A DNA stretch of 64,000 bases, from the NCBI GenBank assembly GCA_902826835.1, contig CADEGH010000001.1, forward strand, positions 1 through 64,000. Reading direction: 5' to 3'. Source of the stretch: an uncultured bacterium (GTDB lineage Bacteria; Planctomycetota; GCA-002687715). Below the pieces are notes generated by a model, which saw nothing but the letters and a program-made list of their open reading frames with translations, was not told where the DNA came from and did no database searches. A program made the translations under genes and the position numbers. This document shows positions 22,978 to 32,067 of this stretch, one piece after another (within the stretch, counting starts at the first letter, position 1; the number at the start of each line of letters is the position of its first letter).

Positions 22978-24176
22978 GCGCTGGATCCGCCTCGATGCAT
23001 GCGGCGCCACAGCTCACGGGGATTCGCCGGCAGCAGATCCTTGATGACCACCTCGCCAAACGGAGAGAGTTCCGAGGCGACGCCCGAGAGCGCACCATCG
23101 GCCGCGGCTCCCGAGCCCCGCAACAGGAAGAGGCGCAGCGCGACTCCCATATTGGAAGCCGCGGTGACGACTTCTAGGCAACGCTGGCGATAATCGGAGG
23201 CCGCGCCGGCGTCAGGAACGCGTCCGCTCGAAACCAAGAACTCCGGGTCAAAGGACTCGATTCCGAGTTTGAGTTCGACCCCTCCCGCCCGACTAAAAGC
23301 TTCCAGCCAGGTCGAGGTGAGCCCATCCGGTCTCGATTCGGCTTCGAAGGGCACGCGATCGCGCGCAGGTAACCGCGACAGCGATTCGAACAGGCTCCGG
23401 CTTCGCTCCAGGTCCTGGCCCAAATTGGGATCGCGCAGCACCACCCGCTTCGGCCGAAACGCCTTCACCAACGCCGCAAAGCGCCGCGTGACGAGTTCCA
23501 CCGCGTTTGGAAAGTACTGGCGATTCGTATCCACGACGTACGGACAATACCCACAGGCCAAGGTGCAGCCGAATCCGCTCCAAAGCGGGACGCGGCGAGC
23601 CCTTCCCAGGGGTAGAAGATCGAAGGCCGGGAGTTCGAGCTCGTTTTCCAGCGGCAGGCGCGTGGCCCCGAAGCGCGCCAACAGTGCATCCGCGGCGGGT
23701 ACCCCACGGCCCGAAGAGACGATCGTCGCGCGCGGCAAGGCCGCGAGAATTTCCGACCGAAACTCCGCGAGAGCCGTGCCCTGGACGACGAGCGGCGCCG
23801 ACCACTCTCCGAGGGTCTGCTTCGCCCACGCCAAGTCATGATCGAGGGAAACTACCGCGACATGGAGAATCGCGGGGTGACCACCGTCCAGTTCGGGCAA
23901 TCTGCGGAAGAGCCGCACCGGGCCGCGCCAGGGTTGCATCGCAAGGTCGCCGGCGCGCACGGGAACTCGGAGGGACCGAAGTCGCGCCGCCGCCTCGGCC
24001 AAGGCCGCGTCCGGGTAAAGAAACCCGCGCCGACCGGCGGTCAGAGTGCCGAGTCCACCGAAGCCTTCCCGGTTCGCGGTGAAGCCACTTGGCGACGGAG
24101 GGTTGATCAAGAGCACCGGACCGCGCAGGCGCCCGTCGTTCGCCGCGGCGGATGGCGATTCGAGCCCTGCCACCAC
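22974..24176 (-). CDS. Radical SAM protein, B12-binding-like N-terminus
   Basis: 400 residues. The N-terminal ~190 residues begin GPVLLINPPSPSGFTANREG and resemble a degenerate cobalamin-binding region. The radical SAM core carries WSGFGCTLACGYCPYVVDTN, the CxxxCxxC 4Fe-4S motif. Conserved later pieces are VVLRDPNLGQD, VPFEAESRPDGLT and VELKLGIESFDPEFLV. It starts 3 bases after the stop of the SPASM radical SAM gene and overlaps the acyltransferase by 4 bases. It probably modifies a lipid-linked or small substrate; the reaction is unknown. Confidence 0.8.
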   Translation of the reverse strand: MVAGLESPSAAANDGRLRGPVLLINPPSPSGFTANREGFGGLGTLTAGRRGFLYPDAALAEAAARLRSLRVPVRAGDLAMQPWRGPVRLFRRLPELDGGHPAILHVAVVSLDHDLAWAKQTLGEWSAPLVVQGTALAEFRSEILAALPRATIVSSGRGVPAADALLARFGATRLPLENELELPAFDLLPLGRARRVPLWSGFGCTLACGYCPYVVDTNRQYFPNAVELVTRRFAALVKAFRPKRVVLRDPNLGQDLERSRSLFESLSRLPARDRVPFEAESRPDGLTSTWLEAFSRAGGVELKLGIESFDPEFLVSSGRVPDAGAASDYRQRCLEVVTAASNMGVALRLFLLRGSGAAADGALSGVASELSPFGEVVIKDLLPANPRELWRRMHRGGSSA

Positions 24177-24179
24177 GAG

Positions 24180-25226
24180 TTAGTGCGCTTCCGGGGAGTT
24201 TCCCCGCGCGCTGAATGGGCGAGGTTTCCACCACGACCATTCAGTGCAGGCTCGGCACGGCGGGACGTCTTTGAGGTCGCGCGCGAGGTGCTTGCGGCGC
24301 AGCTCCTGCATCCGGGGTCCGTTCCACACTTTCATGACTCCGCCGGACTCACGCACATTGCCGAGCGGGTACTTCGCGCCGAAGTCGCGGTCGCAGCAGG
24401 TGACGGTGCCATCGAAATAAACGTGGCAGTGGTACCAAAGCAGAGGGCAGTGGTAGCGATTCTTGAGGCTCGGCAATTCTGTTTCGGGATCCCGAAGCCG
24501 ATTGATCTCTTTGACCTGATTGCCCCACGAGTCGAACACCTTCACGTTCACGGAGTCGACCCCCGGCCTCGTCCAATACTGCCGGAACTCCTGGACCTCC
24601 TCCTTCGTTGGAGCCATCTCGATGATCTGAACGTTGACTTTGGGCACCGGCCCGGGGTACGCCTCTTTCATGGCGATGAATCGTTCGATATTCGCTTTCG
24701 TGACCGCGAAGTCGGCCTTCTTACGGATCGCTTCGTAGGTCTCGGGCTTCATCCCGTCCAAGCAAAGATAGATCTCGCTCAAACCGCTGTCGAGGATTTC
24801 CTTGGCCTTGGCCTCGGTGAGCAGCGTGGCATTGGTCGAGGTGGTGACTTCGATACCGGCCGCGCGGGCGTAGCGGATCATTTCCGCCAAACGTGGATGC
24901 AGGGTCGGCTCGCCCCATATGTGGAGCGTGGTCGTTTTCACGTGCGGGGCCATCTCGTCGATGACCATCGTGAACAGCTCCCACTTCATATGCCCCTTGG
25001 AACGATCGAGCACGTGGAGGCCGGTCGGGCACATCACACAGTCGAGATTGCACACATTGGTGATCTCGATGTAGAGGCGGTCCGGATAAGCACCTTCGAC
25101 AATGGTGTTCCCCTGCTTCCAGTTGCGGAAGAGGGTCGGCATCTTCAGCGTCGACTGCAAGCGTTTGCGCAGTCGACGGAGTGCAGAAGGAGGGCGGGCC
25201 GTGCCCACCTCGGCGATCTTCTCCAT
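24180..25226 (-). CDS. Radical SAM/SPASM-domain protein
   Basis: 348 residues. The SAM cluster motif is EITNVCNLDCVMCPTGLHVL (about 54-73). TTLHIWGEPTLHPRLAEMIR is the conserved glycine-rich stretch. The C-terminal SPASM region has Cys in HCPLLWYHCHVYFDGTVTCC and in PPCRACTEWSW, enough for an extra Fe-S cluster. The N-terminal ~45 residues are basic. SPASM enzymes modify peptides or sugars (dehydrogenation, epimerisation); no peptide substrate gene is seen nearby, so a glycan or lipid target is as likely. Confidence 0.85.
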   Translation of the reverse strand: MEKIAEVGTARPPSALRRLRKRLQSTLKMPTLFRNWKQGNTIVEGAYPDRLYIEITNVCNLDCVMCPTGLHVLDRSKGHMKWELFTMVIDEMAPHVKTTTLHIWGEPTLHPRLAEMIRYARAAGIEVTTSTNATLLTEAKAKEILDSGLSEIYLCLDGMKPETYEAIRKKADFAVTKANIERFIAMKEAYPGPVPKVNVQIIEMAPTKEEVQEFRQYWTRPGVDSVNVKVFDSWGNQVKEINRLRDPETELPSLKNRYHCPLLWYHCHVYFDGTVTCCDRDFGAKYPLGNVRESGGVMKVWNGPRMQELRRKHLARDLKDVPPCRACTEWSWWKPRPFSARGNSPEAH

Positions 25227-25241
25227 AACCTTCCTCGTCCC

Positions 25242-26702
25242 CTAGGAGGGGGCTCCAATCTTTCCTTTGAGCCAGCGCTTTCCGAGATTGCGCAACGGTC
25301 CCACGCCCATGCGCTTGACCCACTTTTTCTGGGTCAGGCGGAAGATCATGCGATCGAGCCCCGAACCGAGTGACTTCTCGATTTCGCGGGCTTTGAAGCC
25401 ACGCGTGCGGAATTCGAACTCGGCTTGGTCGACCAATTCGATCAAGCGCTCCGTCGGGAGCTGCGAGAGATTGAACATCGGCTCGGAGACGTTGCGGGTG
25501 CCGTAGTAATAGCTCGCGCGCCGAAACAGTTCCTTCCTGGGAATGCCGACGAAGCGATCTTTCACGTCGTTCCAAAGCGCAGTGCCCGGGAACGGGGTGG
25601 TGAGTGAGAACATCGCGTCGGCGAGCGGCAGTTCGCACGCCAAGTCGATGGTCCGGCGGGTCGTCACTTCGGTTTCGCCGGGCAAGCCGATCATGAAGTA
25701 ACCCTTGGCTTGAATGCCGGCTTCGTGGCACCAGGTGACCGCGTTGCGAACCTCTTCGATCGTGGCTTCCTTGTCGACCCGCACCATGACCTCGGGATCA
25801 CCAGTTTCGATCCCGTAGTGGATTTTGGAACAACCCGCCTCCGCCATGGCGAAATAGTGTTCTCGCTGCAGACGGTCGACCCGCGCCAAACACTGCCACC
25901 GGAACGGCAGCTTGCGCTTGCGCATTTCTTCCACGAACTCCATGAGCCTCGTCAGGTTCACGACGAAGAGGTCGTCGACGAAGTAGAAGTGGGTGATCCC
26001 GTACTGCGCGTGGATCTCCTCCATCTCCGCGATGATGGCGTCATTGGGCGTGGTGATGTAGCGACGACCAAAGAGCCCCTTGAAGCAGTAGGTGCATGCG
26101 TAAGGGCAGCCCCGACTGGTCATCATCGTGGTCATCGGCTCGCCATCCCACGCCCGCAACGGATAGCGTTCGAGACGCATCAAGTCGCGCGCCGGGAACG
26201 GCAGCGTTTCGATGTCCTTGTTGATGGGGCGAGTCGGGTTTTTCACCACTCCGGTGGCCGATCGCCATGCCAGGCCCAGAATTCCGTCGTAGGGCCCACG
26301 GGTGTCCATCGCCCGCAGGAGCTCGACCATCGTGAGCTCCCCTTCGCCGTAGACCACGAAGTCCGCCGAGGACTCTTCTTCCAGGGTTTCCGCGGGGAAG
26401 ATCGTGACGTGCGGCCCCCCGAGCACGATGGTCACGTCCGGGAGGCGCTGCTTGAAGGCCTTCGCGAGGTCGCAACAAACGTGGTACAGGTGGGTCCAAG
26501 TCGTGATGCCAATGACATCCGGCGCCTCGGCGCTGACCTCGTCGACCATCCTGGCGATCGTGGCGTGTGGCTCGAGTCCGTAGTCGTAGATGCTCGTAGG
26601 AAATCCGGCGTCCCGAGTGGCCGCCGCCACATAGCCCAACCCTAGAGGAGGGTAGGAATTCACCATCACCTCCCATGGCGGGGCTACGAGCGCGAACTTC
26701 AT
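25242..26702 (-). CDS. B12-binding domain radical SAM protein
   Basis: 486 residues. Residues 1-135 form a cobalamin-binding domain (ALVAPPWEVMVNSYPPLGLG, then VIGITTWTHLYHVCCDLAKA and IVLGGPHVTIFPAETLEE). The radical SAM core has MTSRGCPYACTYCFKGLFG. The HYGIETGDPEVMVRVDKEA and GYFMIGLPGETEVTTRRTID stretches are typical of this family (hopanoid, bacteriochlorophyll and glycan modifying methylases or cyclases). It is the first gene of the minus-strand cluster; GGAG lies 8 bases before the ATG. It may carry out a C-methylation or ring chemistry; the substrate is unknown. Confidence 0.85.
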   Translation of the reverse strand: MKFALVAPPWEVMVNSYPPLGLGYVAAATRDAGFPTSIYDYGLEPHATIARMVDEVSAEAPDVIGITTWTHLYHVCCDLAKAFKQRLPDVTIVLGGPHVTIFPAETLEEESSADFVVYGEGELTMVELLRAMDTRGPYDGILGLAWRSATGVVKNPTRPINKDIETLPFPARDLMRLERYPLRAWDGEPMTTMMTSRGCPYACTYCFKGLFGRRYITTPNDAIIAEMEEIHAQYGITHFYFVDDLFVVNLTRLMEFVEEMRKRKLPFRWQCLARVDRLQREHYFAMAEAGCSKIHYGIETGDPEVMVRVDKEATIEEVRNAVTWCHEAGIQAKGYFMIGLPGETEVTTRRTIDLACELPLADAMFSLTTPFPGTALWNDVKDRFVGIPRKELFRRASYYYGTRNVSEPMFNLSQLPTERLIELVDQAEFEFRTRGFKAREIEKSLGSGLDRMIFRLTQKKWVKRMGVGPLRNLGKRWLKGKIGAPS

Positions 26703-26810
26703 GGTTGGACTCCAAGCCTAGTGGAAGACGCCGACGGCCGGCATGATCCTGAGCACTTATCGGATCGGGATGAGACAGAGCCTCACCGGATCGGCGACCG
26801 CAGGTACGGT

Positions 26811-26816
26811 TATAAC
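26811..26816 (+). promoter_or_regulatory. Candidate -10 element TATAAC giving a leaderless transcript
   Basis: TATAAC ends 6 bases before the GTG at 26823, so transcription would begin at the start codon. There is no Shine-Dalgarno before this GTG. No clear -35 is seen. Confidence 0.4.
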
Positions 26817-26822
26817 AGCAGA

Positions 26823-27872
26823 GTGAGCCAAAGCGCGCATTCCCCGGGCCCGATCGCGGTGTTTTCGATTCCGGCGCCACTAGCCGAAAACCCTTACCAG
26901 CGGCTACTTTACGACCAAATGGCCGCTGCGGGGTTGGGTCGTCTCGAGGCAGATTTCGGTGGTTTTGTGGCTCAGGCCAAGGCGTGCCCTGGGGTCGTCC
27001 ACGCCCATTGGTTGTTCGCCCGCGGACGCTGGCCGCTGCCCTGGACCAAAGCCCTCCGCCACCTCTGGCGCTTGCGGTCGGCAGAAAGGCACGCGATCCC
27101 GCTGGTTTGGACCGCGCACAACCTCGAGCCCCACCAGGGGAGCAGGTCCGAGACATTCCTGCACGATCGATTGCTCGCGAGCGCCGACGGCGTCATCGCC
27201 CACGATCGCATGACCGCCCGGGCGCTCGAGTCGAGAGGTTTTGACCGCGTCGCGATCATTCCGCACGGCCATTTTCGCGATGCCTATCCTCCGCCGGTGG
27301 ACCGCGGCTCCGCCCGACAAACCCTCGGACTGGACGAGGATCGGCCCGTGTTCCTCGCGTTCGGGCGACTGGCCCCCTACAAGGGCTTCGAGACCCTCAT
27401 TCAGACCTTCGCGCGACTACCAATGGACGCCACGCTGCTCGTTGTCGGGTCGCCGACTTCGTCCGAAGTGGCGAGTTCTCTGCGCTCCCTCGCCGCTTCC
27501 GACTCTCGCATCCGGATCCACTCCCAATTCGTGCCCCAGGCGGATGTGGCGACGTGGTTTGGTGCCAGCGACTGGGTCGTCCTACCGTTCAAGAAGATCA
27601 CGACCTCGGGCAGCCTCATCTTGGCGCTGAGCATGGGGCGGCCCGCCATCATCCCAGTCCACCCTGGCCTGCAGGAAACGGCCGACAACAACGCCGTCGA
27701 ACTGTTCGACGGAAAAGACGACCTGGGCAACGCCCTGCAACGTGCGCTCGATCGCGATCGATCGGCAGCGGAGGCGGCAGCGACCCGGAGTTGTGACCGC
27801 CTCGCGTGGGGGCCGATCGCGGAAGCGACCGTTCGGTTTTATGGCGAGTGTTGGCACGCTCGCGCGCGTTGA
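26823..27872 (+). CDS. GT4-type glycosyltransferase (GT-B fold)
   Basis: 349 residues from GTG 26823. N-terminal domain: VFSIPAPLAENPYQRLLYDQ, VVHAHWLFARGRW, VWTAHNLEPHQG, DGVIAHDRMTARALESRG and VAIIPHGHF. C-terminal domain: VFLAFGRLAPYKGFETLIQT, LLVVGSPTSSEVAS, and the donor-site region SDWVVLPFKKITTSGSLILA followed by SMGRPAIIPVHPG. This order fits the GT4 retaining family. In-frame sequence continues upstream to an ATG at 26721 but that part is poor in coding character. The gene is divergent from the radical SAM cluster and convergent with the ABC permease, whose stop codon is directly adjacent. It probably adds a sugar to the same surface product as the neighbouring cluster. Confidence 0.8.
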   Translation: MSQSAHSPGPIAVFSIPAPLAENPYQRLLYDQMAAAGLGRLEADFGGFVAQAKACPGVVHAHWLFARGRWPLPWTKALRHLWRLRSAERHAIPLVWTAHNLEPHQGSRSETFLHDRLLASADGVIAHDRMTARALESRGFDRVAIIPHGHFRDAYPPPVDRGSARQTLGLDEDRPVFLAFGRLAPYKGFETLIQTFARLPMDATLLVVGSPTSSEVASSLRSLAASDSRIRIHSQFVPQADVATWFGASDWVVLPFKKITTSGSLILALSMGRPAIIPVHPGLQETADNNAVELFDGKDDLGNALQRALDRDRSAAEAAATRSCDRLAWGPIAEATVRFYGECWHARAR

Positions 27873-28670
27873 TCACACGAAGCGTCGACGGTTCTCGAAC
27901 ACGATCGCGAGCGCGGCCAAGCCCAACGCCGAGCCGGATAGCAGCAGGAACGATGAGAGCGGCACCGCACTTTGGTGAATGGTCTTGGCGACGTCGAACC
28001 AGCCGAGAGGAGTGATCCACTTGAGCCAGGTCATCGACTTCCAGTACTCCGACGCCATCGCCGCGAGGTAGAGGAGGAACACCAAGATGGCGAGGCGCCG
28101 ACCCGCCACGTTGCGTTCCTCTGCGAGGACGCATAGCACCAGGGACAACATCGCGAACCAACCGTAGAGCAGGGCAGTTTGAGCGCTCAGACACCCGTAG
28201 GCCTGCCACGGAACCTCGTGGGAAACGCCGGCCAAGGATGCGCCCACGAACGCTCCGAGGAGCGTGCTGCCCGCGAACCAAAGCGCGACCGGAACTTGGA
28301 ACGCGACCATCGTAAGGATGTAGCGAGTGCGAGTGATCGGCGAGGCCATCAACAGGTAGAGGCCACCACGCTCGCGTTCGAGCGAAAGCGAGTTGAGAGC
28401 CGGAATCGCTCCCCCTAGGGTCATGCTCAGAATGGACAGGGGATGCCGGAACGGCAGCGTGAACGCCCCAGACACCGAGAAGATGTCGAGCTGATCCCCA
28501 AAGAAGAGCTTCTGAAAGGGCCTCGCCACCGCTTGCAGCGTGTCACGAAGGCCCGAGTAGGACGGGAACACGATGCCCACGACGGCGCCAATCAAGGCCG
28601 GGGCCATTCCCACGAGCAGCAGGGTTACCGCATGGCGACGCAGCAGGAAGCGGAACACGGGAGCACTCAC
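27873..28670 (-). CDS. ABC-2 type transporter permease
   Basis: 265 residues with six hydrophobic segments, starting APVFRFLLRRHAVTLLLVGM. The ALNSLSLERERGGLYLLMAS segment is the standard cytoplasmic motif of ABC-2 permeases. It overlaps the ATPase gene by 4 bases, so the pair forms one exporter or drug/lipid transporter. The C-terminal helix carries LGLAALAIVFENRRRFV. Its stop abuts the stop of the convergent glycosyltransferase. The substrate is unknown. Confidence 0.85.
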   Translation of the reverse strand: MSAPVFRFLLRRHAVTLLLVGMAPALIGAVVGIVFPSYSGLRDTLQAVARPFQKLFFGDQLDIFSVSGAFTLPFRHPLSILSMTLGGAIPALNSLSLERERGGLYLLMASPITRTRYILTMVAFQVPVALWFAGSTLLGAFVGASLAGVSHEVPWQAYGCLSAQTALLYGWFAMLSLVLCVLAEERNVAGRRLAILVFLLYLAAMASEYWKSMTWLKWITPLGWFDVAKTIHQSAVPLSSFLLLSGSALGLAALAIVFENRRRFV

Positions 28671-29518
28671 CGGGAAGCCCCTCCCTCGGTGAACCGACGA
28701 AAGATCTCATCCAAACTTGCGGGTGCGACCTCGAAGTCCAAGAGATCCGGCTGGTCCAGTTTGCGCAAGAGTTCGCGCGGATCACCTTCGAAGACAAAAC
28801 TCTCGGGGGGACGACCGAGTCGACGAAGCTCGACACGTTTGGGAAGGCGTCGGCGTAGCTCCGACACTTCGGACACCAATTTCAATTCGCCGGCAAAGAT
28901 GAAGCCGACTCGATCCGCGGTCGCCTCGATCTCGGCCAAGACGTGGCTGGACAGGAACACGGTCCGCCCGCGACTCTTCACCTCGCGCACGAGCTGCAGA
29001 AACGACGCCCGCACCACCGGGTCCAAGCCGGTCGTCGGTTCGTCGAGGATGTAGAGCTCGGGGTCATGCTGGAAAGCCAGAGCAATCCCGAGCATCTGCC
29101 GCATCCCGGTGGAATAGGTGCGCACACGACGACGGAGGGCGCTCAGCAGGAAGCCCAATCGCTCCAAGACCGCTTCCGCGGCGCCGAGCGGTGCCCCGTA
29201 CAACCCGCGAAACAAGGCCAAGACCTCCGCCCCGCGAAGATCCGGGAGCAGCGCCAGATCGCTCGGAAGGAAACCGATCCTCCGACGCAGTTCGCCGCCA
29301 CTTCCGCGCACCGGCATTCCCAGCACCGAGGCGTGGCCCGCGTCCGGCCGCAGAAGGTCCAAGAGCAGTCGGATGGTGGTGGTCTTGCCAGCGCCATTCT
29401 GGCCCAAGAAGCCGAAGATCTCTCCGCGTTCGACGGCGAGGTCGAGATTCTTGAGTCCTTGACCACCCGAGAAGAGGGCCGTCAATCCGGAAGTTTCGAT
29501 CGCCAGGGGCTTGCCCAT
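28667..29518 (-). CDS. ABC transporter ATP-binding protein
   Basis: 283 residues from the ATG sharing one base with the previous stop. Walker A is FLGQNGAGKTTTIRLLL (about residues 37-53), the signature is TYSTGMRQMLGIALAF, Walker B is ELYILDEPTTGLDP and the switch His lies in VFLSSHVLAEIEA. The C-terminal ~70 residues are a regulatory tail common in this subfamily (CcmA/DrrA type). It is expected to energise the adjacent permease at 27873-28670. Confidence 0.9.
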   Translation of the reverse strand: MGKPLAIETSGLTALFSGGQGLKNLDLAVERGEIFGFLGQNGAGKTTTIRLLLDLLRPDAGHASVLGMPVRGSGGELRRRIGFLPSDLALLPDLRGAEVLALFRGLYGAPLGAAEAVLERLGFLLSALRRRVRTYSTGMRQMLGIALAFQHDPELYILDEPTTGLDPVVRASFLQLVREVKSRGRTVFLSSHVLAEIEATADRVGFIFAGELKLVSEVSELRRRLPKRVELRRLGRPPESFVFEGDPRELLRKLDQPDLLDFEVAPASLDEIFRRFTEGGASR

Positions 29519-30186
29519 CAGCGAACTTCCGGAGTGACGCCGGGCGCCTGAGGCAGCGCTTGAAGCTGCTTCCAAAGCGTGGGGCCAGTGCGCGAGAGCC
29601 ACCAGAGTTCGAGGCAGGGCCACGTTGCGAGGGCGAGCCCCATGAGGACCGCCGACCATACGCCATGCAGACTGTGGAATCGGAAGGGAGTCGAGTCGCC
29701 ACTCCCTCGCAACTCGGCCCACTGCATCGCGGAGCGCAGGAAGAAGATTGCCACCACGCTCCACACGAGCCCGAAGCCGAGGAGAGCTCGGGCTTGGTTC
29801 GCCAACTGGCCGAAGCGCGGGGCGGCTTCAGGACGAGACTCCTGGCAGTGCCGCGCGAGCGCGCCACACAGCAACGATTGGCTCAAGGTCGCCCACACGG
29901 GCAGGAGCAGCGTCGAGAGAGTTGCCACGATCGCGGCCTGAGCCGACCCGACCCCGACCTCCTTGCCAACTCGGCGCAGCGCCGCGCGATGGCAAAACCA
30001 CGACCACCCCGCCCACAGAGCGATCCAGGCGGTGAGGAGTTCCTCGGCCACGGCAAAGATCGGTGGCGTCCACGCGACGAACGGCAAGGCCGCCGCGACC
30101 ACCGCCAGGATTCCGTTCCACCCCATGAGCAATCGGAATACCAGGGGAAGGCGGTGGTCGGGATCGTCGAACTTCCGTCGGGCCAT
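29518..30186 (-). CDS. Hypothetical membrane protein of the ABC operon
   Basis: 222 residues with five to six hydrophobic helices (MGWNGILAVVAAALPFVAW, LLTAWIALWAGWSWFCH, ATLSTLLLPVWATLSQSLL, ALLGFGLVWSVVAIFFL, AVLMGLALATWPCLELWWL). There is no recognised family signature. It is first in the three-gene unit with the ABC ATPase and permease and is stop-start coupled (TGATG) to the ATPase, so it is probably an accessory subunit of the transporter. Confidence 0.7.
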   Translation of the reverse strand: MARRKFDDPDHRLPLVFRLLMGWNGILAVVAAALPFVAWTPPIFAVAEELLTAWIALWAGWSWFCHRAALRRVGKEVGVGSAQAAIVATLSTLLLPVWATLSQSLLCGALARHCQESRPEAAPRFGQLANQARALLGFGLVWSVVAIFFLRSAMQWAELRGSGDSTPFRFHSLHGVWSAVLMGLALATWPCLELWWLSRTGPTLWKQLQALPQAPGVTPEVR

Positions 30187-30375
30187 GGAGGAATGCGCCA
30201 GAGAACGAGCCGCAGGATCGGCTCGGGACGGAGAAAAGTAGCAGGGGATCGGGAGAAGGCGAGGGAGTCGATCAGGGGGACGGTGGCTCCCATCACCGAT
30301 GAGTCCCGCCTGCGGGTGGTAAAAGTCCCGGAAGAGGCGGGCGCTCCGCGGCGTCCTCTCACTTGGGGAGACCCT

Positions 30376-32067
30376 ATGCGCGCGACCCTTTGGTGCTTGC
30401 TCCTGACCGTGTTCATCGTTGGGCCTAGCCTAGCCCAGGCGGGCGTCGGCAACGCCCCCCTCGTAATCCGTGGGCACATCATCACCATGGACCCGAACCA
30501 CCCGGTCGCCAGCGCGATGGTGGTGCGTCGAGGCATCGTCGAGTCGATCGGTGAAGACGACATCCTGACGATTTGCGAGGCCGATGCGGCCACTCAAGTC
30601 TTGCAACTTGCTCCCGGCCAAGTGGTTTTTCCGGGCATCATCGACTCCCATGCCCATTTCCGGGGCGTGGGACAGGCCGCACGCATTCTGGACCTGAGCG
30701 GCGCTCGCTCCGCCGAAGAGGTCGGACAACGCGTGGCCGCCGCGGCGGCGGGCGTGAGCTCTGAGACGTGGATACTCGGACGAGGATGGAACCAGGAGGC
30801 GTGGGAGGTGAAGGCTTTCCCCGACGCCTCGATCCTCGACCATGCCGCCCCCCAGCATCCGGTCGCGCTCACGCGCGTGGATGGTCATGCTCTCTGGGTG
30901 AATTCCCGGGCCTTGCACCGCGCGCAGATTGGACCGGACGGGCCCTCCGTTCAAGGAGGCGAAATCATCCGCGGACCCGATGGACGTGCAACCGGCATCC
31001 TGGTCGACCGCGCCATGGATCTCGTGAGCGGACTCGTTCCTACAGACGGAGACACCCGCGACAGCGACTACCGAGCCGCCCAGGCCGCCGCCCTCAGTCT
31101 AGGAATCACCACCTTCGTGGATGCAGGAGTCGACCTCGAAGACCTCCTCGCCTTGAATCGCCTCTACGCCGACCAGACGCTCAAGATTCGCCTCTATGCC
31201 ATGGTGGGGGTCGACAACGACGCCGCCCTCGAGGTCACGACCGCGGGCCGCCCGATCCAAAGCGCCCACGGCGATCGGGTGACCGTACGAGCTATCAAGT
31301 TGTACGCCGACGGAGCGCTCGGCTCGCGTGGGGCTTGGATGCACGAGTCCTACGCCGATCGGGATCACCACCACGGGCTTTCGGTTCTGGACCCGGCTTT
31401 CCTCGAGCGCGCGGCGCGGCGGGGCTTGGCGACGGGTTGGCAGATCTGCGTACACGCGATCGGAGACCGGGCGACTACGGAAACCCTGAACGCCTTCGAG
31501 AGAGCGCTGAAGTCGCACTCCGGCCCGATTCCGGACCATCGATTCCGCATTGAACACGCGCAGATCGTGGATCGCAGCGATTTCCGCCGCTTCGCCAAGC
31601 TCGGCGTCATCCCTTCAATGCAGGCCTGCCATGCCCTCTCGGACGGACCCTGGGTGCGCGATCGAATCGGGATCGCCCGGACCTTGGAAGGCGCCTACGC
31701 GTGGCGGTCGCTCTTGGACGCTGGCAGCTACATCCCGAACGGGACCGATGCGCCGGTCGAACCCCTCTCCCCGTGGCGCAACCTTGAAGCTTCGGTCAGC
31801 CGACTCCTCTTGGACCCCGGGCAGGACGGATCGCCGTTCCACCCGGGCGAGCGTATGAACCGCTATGAAGCCTTGCAGAGCCTGACGGTGTGGGGCGCGA
31901 AAGCCAGTTTCTCTGAGCAGACGCGCGGCAATTTGCGGCCGGGCAAGGTCGCGGATTTCATCGTCCTAGATCGCGACCCCATGCACGCCTCGGTCTTCGA
32001 TCTGCGGGGCACTCTCGTCTTGAGTACCTACATCGGCGGAGAACTGGTCTATTCGCGAGGCGGCTGA
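30376..32067 (+). CDS. Exported YtcJ-like (family 3) amidohydrolase, intact metal site
   Basis: 563 residues from the ATG that follows GGGGAG at 6 bases. A signal peptide ends at GPSLAQA. All expected ligands are present: FPGIIDSHAHFRG (HxH), KLYADGALGSRGAWMHESYA, VCVHAIGDRATTET, RIEHAQIVDRS and IPNGTDAPVEPLSPWRNLE. The C-terminus has GNLRPGKVADFIVLDRDPMH. This matches the YtcJ/N-substituted formamide deformylase-like group. It stands alone, apart from the large array, and is a useful contrast because its motif is complete. Its last 19 bases overlap the convergent membrane protein gene. Confidence 0.9.
   Translation: MRATLWCLLLTVFIVGPSLAQAGVGNAPLVIRGHIITMDPNHPVASAMVVRRGIVESIGEDDILTICEADAATQVLQLAPGQVVFPGIIDSHAHFRGVGQAARILDLSGARSAEEVGQRVAAAAAGVSSETWILGRGWNQEAWEVKAFPDASILDHAAPQHPVALTRVDGHALWVNSRALHRAQIGPDGPSVQGGEIIRGPDGRATGILVDRAMDLVSGLVPTDGDTRDSDYRAAQAAALSLGITTFVDAGVDLEDLLALNRLYADQTLKIRLYAMVGVDNDAALEVTTAGRPIQSAHGDRVTVRAIKLYADGALGSRGAWMHESYADRDHHHGLSVLDPAFLERAARRGLATGWQICVHAIGDRATTETLNAFERALKSHSGPIPDHRFRIEHAQIVDRSDFRRFAKLGVIPSMQACHALSDGPWVRDRIGIARTLEGAYAWRSLLDAGSYIPNGTDAPVEPLSPWRNLEASVSRLLLDPGQDGSPFHPGERMNRYEALQSLTVWGAKASFSEQTRGNLRPGKVADFIVLDRDPMHASVFDLRGTLVLSTYIGGELVYSRGG

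Noticed and set aside
29560..30375. In-frame extension upstream of the YtcJ-like amidohydrolase
   Set aside because: It is antisense to a membrane protein gene; a signal peptide directly after ATG 30376 with GGGGAG upstream fixes the start.
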